Position numbers and translations under genes: made by a program. DNA of 27,399 nt, from positions 1 to 27,399 of IMG/VR virus record IMGVR_UViG_3300031455_000005. One strand, written 5' to 3'. How positions within the stretch are numbered: the stretch's first letter is position 1; the number at the start of each line of letters is the position of its first letter. This document shows, piece after piece, positions 22,930-27,399 of the stretch. Source of the DNA: a virus. The notes under the pieces are model-generated. The model saw only the letters and a list, made by a program, of their open reading frames with translations. It did no database searches and was not told the origin of the DNA.

Positions 22930-23450
22930 CGGCTCGGCTCGCTCAGCGCGTCATAGCTGCGCTCGCAGGCGGTGCCGGCGGCGGCGGCGCGGTCGGCGTG
23001 CTCAGCCAGGATTCGAGCTCGATCGACAGCGCGGCCGAGCAGCTCGGCGCACATTCCTGCGGCGTCGGTGGCTGGCGCGCCGCCTGCGGCAGCGCCGGCA
23101 CTCGCGGCGCCGCGACCAGGATCGGCGGCGATGGCTGCGGCGAGACGCTGGCGCAGCCGGTCAGCAGCGCGGCGAGCATCGGCAGCGTCAGCGCGCGCAG
23201 CGCGCATGGCTTCTTCGGCCGCATGGGTGGTCTCCTGTAGGGCGGCATGGCGCTGCGATTCCTCGGCCCTGGCGGCCTGCTCGGCGGCGGCGGTGGCCAT
23301 GCCCGCTTGCGCACGCAGCTGCGCCTGCTGGGCGGCGATGCGCTGCAGCTGCGCCTCGGCGCGCCAGCCCTGGCTGACCCATCCGGCAGCGAAGGCGACG
23401 CCCAGCAGGGCGGCGCGCCACAGCATCGAGCTGGCGAGCGGGCCCACCAT
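22926..23450 (-). CDS. Rz: Rz-like inner-membrane spanin
   Basis: 174 residues starting MVGPLASSMLWRAALLGVAF. An N-terminal membrane anchor (about residues 8-25) is followed by a long Ala/Gln/Arg coiled coil (about 30-105, including AQLQRIAAQQAQLRAQAG), then a linker and a C-terminal helix (ELLGRAVDRARILAEHADRAAA). This is the i-spanin layout. It acts with Rz1 to fuse inner and outer membranes at lysis. The start is coupled to the endolysin stop (TGATG). Rz1 lies entirely inside this gene in another frame. Confidence 0.82.
   Translation of the reverse strand: MVGPLASSMLWRAALLGVAFAAGWVSQGWRAEAQLQRIAAQQAQLRAQAGMATAAAEQAARAEESQRHAALQETTHAAEEAMRAARADAADARRAADRLRQRLAAAIAADPGRGAASAGAAAGGAPATDAAGMCAELLGRAVDRARILAEHADRAAAAGTACERSYDALSEPSR
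22943..23224 (-). CDS. Rz1: Rz1-like outer-membrane lipoprotein (nested)
   Basis: 93 residues starting MRPKKPCALRALTLPMLAAL, nested inside Rz in a different frame. It has a basic n-region, a hydrophobic h-region and the lipobox LLTGC, then a Pro-rich mature part (PTPQE, SPQPSPP, PTAPPPPAPPA), all typical for the o-spanin Rz1. AGGAG lies 10 nt upstream of the ATG. Rz1 would be sorted to the outer membrane and pair with Rz. Full embedding within Rz is known in lambda-like phages. Confidence 0.8.
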   Translation of the reverse strand: MRPKKPCALRALTLPMLAALLTGCASVSPQPSPPILVAAPRVPALPQAARQPPTPQECAPSCSAALSIELESWLSTPTAPPPPAPPASAAMTR

Positions 23451-23968
23451 CAGCCCTGCTCGGCGATGCAGCGCGCATGCCGCTCCAGCTGCCGCGTCCA
23501 GACGCCCTTGCAGCCGGTGGGTCCCCAGTGCTGCGGCTGGCTGCAGTCGCGGCCGGCCTGCCGGCGCCACAGCAGCAGCGCGTCGCAGGCCTGCCTGTGT
23601 TCGCCGGCCAGCAGGTGGCGGCGCATGCTGCTGCCGACCCAGTTGGCGATGCCGTACTGATAGACGAAATCCACGTACAGGTCGAACTCGCCCTGCGTGA
23701 GCGCGACGCCGGGCAGCGATGCGCGGAAGCGGTCTTCGTCGGTGCGGATGTGCGCGGCTGCGACGACGAGCGCGCGCACCGGCGTGATCCTGTCGCCCAT
23801 CTGCACGGGCTTGCCGCTCTCGTAGACCGTGCTGCCGAATCCGATGGTCGGCTTGTCGCCCGCGGTGGGCACGATGGCGCGCTCGGTGTAGGACTCGGAG
23901 CCGACGAGCGCCAGCAGCCCGGAGGCGGACAGCGTGAGGATGGCGACAGCGACGCGCGTCCGGTTCAT
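23450..23968 (-). CDS. SAR endolysin (GH24 lysozyme)
   Basis: 172 residues starting MNRTRVAVAILTLSASGLLA. A weakly hydrophobic N-terminal segment (about 6-22), rich in Ala/Gly/Ser, acts like a signal-arrest-release domain. Then comes the GH24 motif ESYTERAIVPTAGDKPTIGFG, with E25 or E29 as catalytic Glu and D38/T41 near the active site. The rest fits the lysozyme fold (DFVYQYGIANWVGSSMRRHLL, LLLWRRQAG). It cuts peptidoglycan after release from the membrane, so a dedicated holin may not be needed. It is the first gene of the leftward late block. Confidence 0.85.
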   Translation of the reverse strand: MNRTRVAVAILTLSASGLLALVGSESYTERAIVPTAGDKPTIGFGSTVYESGKPVQMGDRITPVRALVVAAAHIRTDEDRFRASLPGVALTQGEFDLYVDFVYQYGIANWVGSSMRRHLLAGEHRQACDALLLWRRQAGRDCSQPQHWGPTGCKGVWTRQLERHARCIAEQG

Positions 23969-23975
23969 GGGGTTC

Positions 23976-24004
23976 TTGCCGGTGTGATGAGGCAGGCCGA
24001 TAAT
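23976..24004 (+). promoter_or_regulatory. predicted sigma70-like promoter for capsid operon
   Basis: TTGCCG (23976-23981) and GATAAT (23999-24004) are spaced 17 bp apart. They lie in the 116-bp divergent gap between the endolysin (leftward) and the capsid operon (rightward). The -10 is good, the -35 fair. The distance from the -10 to the palindrome at 24,029 is 25 nt, equal to that in the second such region near 14.15 kb. Confidence 0.5.
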
Positions 24005-24028
24005 CTGGCATCCCCCCCATCAACAGGC

Positions 24029-24048
24029 AGGGCGGCGCGCGCCGCCCT
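24029..24048. promoter_or_regulatory. 20-bp perfect GC palindrome in capsid-operon leader
   Basis: AGGGCGGCGC/GCGCCGCCCT is a perfect palindrome, downstream of the predicted promoter and upstream of the first capsid-operon gene. No co-oriented gene lies upstream, so it is not a terminator for a preceding plus-strand gene. It shares GGGCGGCG-CGCCGCCC with the palindrome at 14,176. A leader hairpin, a binding site for a late regulator, or a terminator for antisense transcripts remain possible. Confidence 0.5.
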
Positions 24049-24084
24049 TCTGTATTCGATGCCGCGTGGGCAGCATGCCGCTCC

Positions 24085-24333
24085 ATGTCAATGCAGGAGC
24101 GCAGCGTGCAGAAGCCCGAAGATCCGAAGCCCGAGGCCAAGCGACTCAGCGCGGCCGAGGCCGCCAAGCTGGTGAAGCGTACCGTCGTCGTCAAGGACGG
24201 CGATGCCGAGCGCGCGAAGGTGCTGCCGATCGCCGCGAAGGAGGTGCTCTCCTTCCGCGACTACGGCACGCACGTGGTGGTGGTCACCACGGACGGCCAG
24301 AAGTTCAGCTCGGCCGAGGCCGAGGCGGCCTGA
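24085..24333 (+). CDS. hypothetical small protein of capsid operon
   Basis: 82 residues if started at 24085 (MSMQERSVQKPEDPKPEA). The best ribosome site (AGGAG at 24095) is 6 nt before an in-frame GTG at 24106, which would give 75 residues. The N-terminus is Lys/Glu/Pro-rich and disordered. Residues 30-80 look like a small mixed fold (LVKRTVVVKDGDAERAKVLP, THVVVVTTDGQKFSS). It overlaps the next gene as TGATG, so it is part of the head operon. Function unknown. Confidence 0.65.
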   Translation: MSMQERSVQKPEDPKPEAKRLSAAEAAKLVKRTVVVKDGDAERAKVLPIAAKEVLSFRDYGTHVVVVTTDGQKFSSAEAEAA

Positions 24334-26744
24334 TGAAGCGCATCCCCGCCGGCGCGGGCTACGAGGCCATCACCGAAGCGGTGGCCTCGGAGTTCGGCGC
24401 GCTGCTGGAGCTGGTGCGCCAGGCGCTGCGCGACAAGGTGCGCATGTCGCCCGGCCAAGGCGACTACTACATCGACGTGCAGGGCATCTGGCCCGACCGC
24501 GTGGTGGCGCACCTGAACGGCCGGCTTTACAGCTACCCGTACACGGTGCAGGCCGACAACACGGTGATCGTCAGCGACGGCGCCGAGGTGGTGCTGGCGT
24601 ACAGCGCCGCGCGCGAGGCGGCGGCAACGCCGCCCGCCGGTGCCGTGTTCCGCGAGGCGGCGGACGGCTCGATCGAGGTGACGCTGATCCGCGCAGGCGT
24701 GAGCCTGAACGGCAACGTCTACACCGACGCGGCGCTGCAGGACGCGGTGCCGCTGTTCGAGGGTGTGCGGGTATTCGTGAAGAGCGACGCCGAGCATTCG
24801 CAGGGCAGCGGCAAGGACGTTCGCAACCTGATTGGCGGCATCTACGGCGCGCGCTTCGTCGCCGGCGCCGAGCCCGATGCCGGCTCGATCGTGGGCACGC
24901 TCAGGCCCATCGATCCGACCGACGCCGTGGTCACCAAGATGGTCGAGGCCGTGAGGCGCGGCATGCAGGGCCTGATGGGCCTGTCGATCGACGCGCATGC
25001 GCGCACGAAGCGCGAGCAGCGCGGCGGCAAGAGCGTGCGCGTCGCGCAGAAGTTCGTCCGCGTGAACAGCGTGGACCTGATCGTGGAGCCGGGCGCTGGT
25101 GGCGGCCTGGACCGACTCACCGAAGCCACCGAGCACCGTCAATCATCCGAAGAGGACCCGATGAAGAACCGTTTTCTGCTGGCCCTTGCGGCCGTCTCTG
25201 CCGTGGCGGCTGCGGCCGTGCCCGCGGATGCCAGCCCGGTGCTGGTGATGAGCAAGCTGACCGAGGCCTGCGCCGGCGCCAAGGTCGACCTGGTCAAGGT
25301 GCTGGAGGCGGCCGAGAAGGCCGAATCCGACGACGCCGTGGCACCGGCCGTGACGCGCCTGGTGGAAGCGGCCAAGGCGCAGCCCCAGGGCAACACCCAG
25401 CGGCTGAGCGAGGCCGTCGACGACGCGCCGGTGACGCGCGCCGAGATGCTGCAGTGGCGCGTGCGCCAGGCTGCGGCTCAGCGCATCGCCGAGTGCAAGC
25501 TGCCGAAGCCGGCCATCGCGCGCCTGCAGGCGGCGTTCGATGCGCGCGAGCGCTTCACCGAGGCCGACGTGGAGACGGCGATCAAGGGCGAGCGTGAGTA
25601 CCTGGCGCACTTCACCGAAAGCGGTGCGGTGCGCGTGGGCGGCGCCGGCCAGATCGAGGTGCAGGACCGCTCGGTGGTCATGAAAGACATGCTCGACGCG
25701 TTCTTCGACCCGGCCCACAAGGACCACCGCAAGGTGCAGTCCTTCAAGGAGTGCTACGTCGAGATCACCGGCGACAAGCGGGTGACCGGTCAGCTGGCCA
25801 ACTGCGACCGCTCGCGCCTGGCGGAATCGCTGGGCGAGGTGGGTGACTTCCGCGAGGCGGTGAGCACGGGCACCTTCGCCAACGTGCTGGGCGACAGCAT
25901 CACGCGCCGGCTGCTGGACCTGTACGGCCAGATGACCGACCTGCAGGCCTGGCGCAAGGTGGCCACCGTGACGCCGGTGCAGGACTTCCGCAGCCAGGAA
26001 CGCACGCAGATCGGCGGCTACGGCAACCTGCCGGCGGTGGCCCAGAACGCGGGCTACACCGCGCTGACCACGCCGGGCGACCTGAAGTCCACCTACGCGG
26101 TCAGCAAGCGCGGCGGCCTGGAGACGGTGTCGCTGGAGGCGATCAAGAACGACGACGTGCGCGCGATCCGCCGCATCCCGCAGGAGCTGGCGCTGGCGGC
26201 GTCGAACACGCTGTACGAGTTCGTGATGGACTTCTATCGCACGAACCCGACGATCTACGACTCGGCGGCGCTGTACACGGTGGGCCGGGGCAACCTGTTC
26301 ACCGTGGCGCTGTCCGGGCCCGAGTTCGCGGTGCACCGCCTGGCGATGGCGAAGATGACGCGGCTGAGCTCCAACAAGCGCCGCGGCATCACGCCGATGC
26401 GCATCATGGTGCCGTTCGACCTGCAGGAGACGGCCTACAACCTGTTCGTGCGAAACCAGAACCTGGACAAGACCTTCGTCCAGAGCATCAACCCGGAAGT
26501 GATCCCGGTGCCGTACTGGACCGACGCGAACGACTGGGTGACGACGGCAGACCCGAGCGTGATGCCGGTGCTGGAGATCGGCTTCCTGGACGGCAAGGAA
26601 GAGCCCGAGCTGTTCCTGCAGGACATGCCCAACGTCGGCTCGCTCTTCAGCAACGACCAGATCACCTACAAGATCCGCCACATCTACGGCGGCAACGTGC
26701 TGCCCGAGGGCGAGAAGGCGACCACCAAGGCCGTCGTGGCCTGA
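24333..26744 (+). CDS. prohead protease-scaffold-major capsid fusion
   Basis: One open frame of 803 residues. Residues 1-95 are a mixed-fold leader. Residues 100-260 resemble HK97/herpes-type prohead proteases, with H155 (SDAEHSQG) and S218 (MGLSIDAH) as likely catalytic pair and the 'VNSVDLIVEPGAGG' strand typical of the group. Residues 277-480 are helical and scaffold-like (LVKVLEAAEKAESDDAVAPAV, then DVETAIKGEREYLAHF). Residues 500-803 look like an HK97-fold capsid protein (NVLGDSITRRLLDLY, then SLEAIKNDDVRAIRRIPQELA, and YKIRHIYGGNV at the end). An in-frame internal start lies at 25161, and cleavage or internal initiation would release mature capsid protein. It starts at TGATG overlap. 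Confidence 0.83.
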   Translation: MKRIPAGAGYEAITEAVASEFGALLELVRQALRDKVRMSPGQGDYYIDVQGIWPDRVVAHLNGRLYSYPYTVQADNTVIVSDGAEVVLAYSAAREAAATPPAGAVFREAADGSIEVTLIRAGVSLNGNVYTDAALQDAVPLFEGVRVFVKSDAEHSQGSGKDVRNLIGGIYGARFVAGAEPDAGSIVGTLRPIDPTDAVVTKMVEAVRRGMQGLMGLSIDAHARTKREQRGGKSVRVAQKFVRVNSVDLIVEPGAGGGLDRLTEATEHRQSSEEDPMKNRFLLALAAVSAVAAAAVPADASPVLVMSKLTEACAGAKVDLVKVLEAAEKAESDDAVAPAVTRLVEAAKAQPQGNTQRLSEAVDDAPVTRAEMLQWRVRQAAAQRIAECKLPKPAIARLQAAFDARERFTEADVETAIKGEREYLAHFTESGAVRVGGAGQIEVQDRSVVMKDMLDAFFDPAHKDHRKVQSFKECYVEITGDKRVTGQLANCDRSRLAESLGEVGDFREAVSTGTFANVLGDSITRRLLDLYGQMTDLQAWRKVATVTPVQDFRSQERTQIGGYGNLPAVAQNAGYTALTTPGDLKSTYAVSKRGGLETVSLEAIKNDDVRAIRRIPQELALAASNTLYEFVMDFYRTNPTIYDSAALYTVGRGNLFTVALSGPEFAVHRLAMAKMTRLSSNKRRGITPMRIMVPFDLQETAYNLFVRNQNLDKTFVQSINPEVIPVPYWTDANDWVTTADPSVMPVLEIGFLDGKEEPELFLQDMPNVGSLFSNDQITYKIRHIYGGNVLPEGEKATTKAVVA
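25151..25163 (+). promoter_or_regulatory. internal ribosome site and ATG in the capsid fusion gene
   Basis: AGAGGA ends 5 nt before an in-frame ATG at 25161, codon 277 of the fusion. It lies precisely at the junction of the protease part and the scaffold/capsid part. Initiation here would make a 527-residue scaffold-capsid product, as Mu does with its protease (I) and scaffold (Z) genes. The predicted start MKNRFLLALAAVSAVAAAAV looks like a Sec signal peptide with a possible cleavage after PADA. This seems accidental in a capsid protein but is odd. Confidence 0.55.
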
Positions 26745-26823
26745 CCCCACAACCGACGAAGCGACAGGCCGCAAGCGGGACGGATCGAAGCCCGCACCGG
26801 CCACTTTGCTTGCCATCATCCCC

Positions 26824-27399
26824 ATGGCCCTGACCGACTACCAATCGCTCGTCGCGCGCCTCGTGCGCGCGCCGGCCGACCTGATCACGACGCCGGACAT
26901 CGCACGCGTGATCGCGTCGGCGGTGCGGCAGTACAGCCTGGACCGGCCGCGCACGCTGGTGCGCGACACCACGTGGGCGCAGGCCGGGCACTACGGTCCG
27001 CTGCCGGCCGACATGGACGCGTCGAGCCGCGTGCTGGAGGCGGAGAGCCCGATCGGCAGCGTGCCGCGCCACCTGCGCATCGTGGCGATCGCCGTGGAGC
27101 CGCCCGAGGAGCTGTCGCTGCTGTGCACGGACAGCCTGGCCGCCGGCGACGTGATGCGGGTGGAGTTCACGGCGGCGCACGTGCTCGATGCCGAGACCGA
27201 CACCGTGCCCGCCGAGCATCGTGATGCGCTCGGCTCGTGGGCCGCGCATCTGCTGTGCCGCGAGCTGGCCACCTACTTCAGCGGCGAGCGCGAAAGCAGC
27301 ATCGGCGCGGACGGCTCCAACACCGAGAGCCGCGCGCGCAACTACGCGGCGCGGGCGAAGGAGTACCGCGCCGCCTACTTCAACAGCCTCGGCCTGGTC
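26824..27399 (+). CDS. head-completion/connector-type protein (partial)
   Basis: An open frame from an ATG at 26824 runs to the window end without a stop, 192 codons so far. It begins MALTDYQSLVARLVRAP and continues 'DIARVIASAVRQYSLDRPRTLVRD'. It later has 'SRARNYAARAKEYRAAYFNSLG', a basic helical end typical of gp6-like or related head-completion proteins that follow the capsid gene in many phages. The middle is beta-rich (PRHLRIVAIAVEPPEEL, VMRVEFTAAHVLDAETDTVP). It follows the capsid gene after a 79-nt gap. The family call is by context and pattern; the C-terminus may be missing. Confidence 0.7.
   Translation, partial: MALTDYQSLVARLVRAPADLITTPDIARVIASAVRQYSLDRPRTLVRDTTWAQAGHYGPLPADMDASSRVLEAESPIGSVPRHLRIVAIAVEPPEELSLLCTDSLAAGDVMRVEFTAAHVLDAETDTVPAEHRDALGSWAAHLLCRELATYFSGERESSIGADGSNTESRARNYAARAKEYRAAYFNSLGLV

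Noticed and set aside
18463-24024. Short C-rich matches (CCCCCCC..TCAA) at both edges of the inverted block
   Set aside because: They are direct, not inverted, low-complexity and imperfect, so they do not support a recombination footprint.
1-27399. CRISPR arrays, tRNA or rRNA genes, insertion sequences
   Set aside because: Reading both strands showed no spaced repeat array, no cloverleaf-like 3' CCA context and no IS-type inverted ends. The only transposase is the phage MuA.

Overview
The window is part of a Mu-like transposable bacteriophage, most simply a prophage. It carries a DDE transposase (MuA type), a MuB-type AAA+ target-capture ATPase, Gam, GemA (gp16) and a Mor-type activator in one early operon, plus phage head, packaging and lysis genes. 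The DNA is very GC-rich with strong G/C third-position preference. Together with the protein families and the leftward early operon, this points to a high-GC betaproteobacterial host of the Burkholderiales type and a BcepMu-like early module. That host assignment is inference. Neither phage end nor any host flank is visible: the early operon runs off the left edge and the head operon runs off the right edge.

Layout. (1) Positions 1-11,596, minus strand: an early operon read leftward from about 11.6 kb. Its order is a BcepMu gp16-like regulator, an XRE/gp16-like fusion, MuA, MuB, a 32-residue membrane peptide, several winged-helix and zinc-finger-like small proteins, Gam, an HD-domain phosphohydrolase, GemA, Mor, and a run of small unknown genes including a DUF2786 protein. 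Almost every junction is an ATGA, GTGA or TGATG overlap, so the operon looks translationally coupled. (2) Positions 11,597-11,709: a divergent control region with short repeats, between the early operon and the rightward repressor. (3) Positions 11,710-14,110, plus strand: the repressor, then an unknown protein and two zinc-ribbon proteins. This stretch is less GC-rich and looks accessory. (4) Positions 14,221-17,567, plus strand: two large glycan-active-looking proteins, an SGNH hydrolase with extra domains and a GH114/GHL15-like TIM-barrel protein. (5) Positions 17,592-18,339, plus strand: a small coiled-coil/membrane protein and the DUF1804 small terminase. (6) Positions 18,505-23,968, minus strand: a late block transcribed as endolysin, nested Rz/Rz1, zinc-finger protein, large terminase, portal, Mu F-like protein. 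(7) Positions 24,085-27,399, plus strand: a small protein, a protease-scaffold-major capsid fusion, and a head-completion protein cut by the window end.

How it works together. The repressor and the two opposing regulators set the lysis/lysogeny decision over the divergent region. MuA and MuB replicate and transpose the genome, Gam protects DNA ends, and Mor probably activates the late promoters. Two rightward late start regions (about 14.12 and 23.98 kb) share one design: sigma70-like hexamers 17 bp apart, then exactly 25 nt to a GC-rich palindrome with nearly the same sequence.

Most noteworthy points: the packaging/lysis block inverted relative to canonical Mu order, the repeated promoter-palindrome module, the regulator fusion that carries a second copy of its neighbour's domain, the shared 'AGRD' tail motif in the repressor and a zinc-ribbon protein, the SGNH protein with an inserted domain, and an in-frame internal start inside the protease-capsid fusion.
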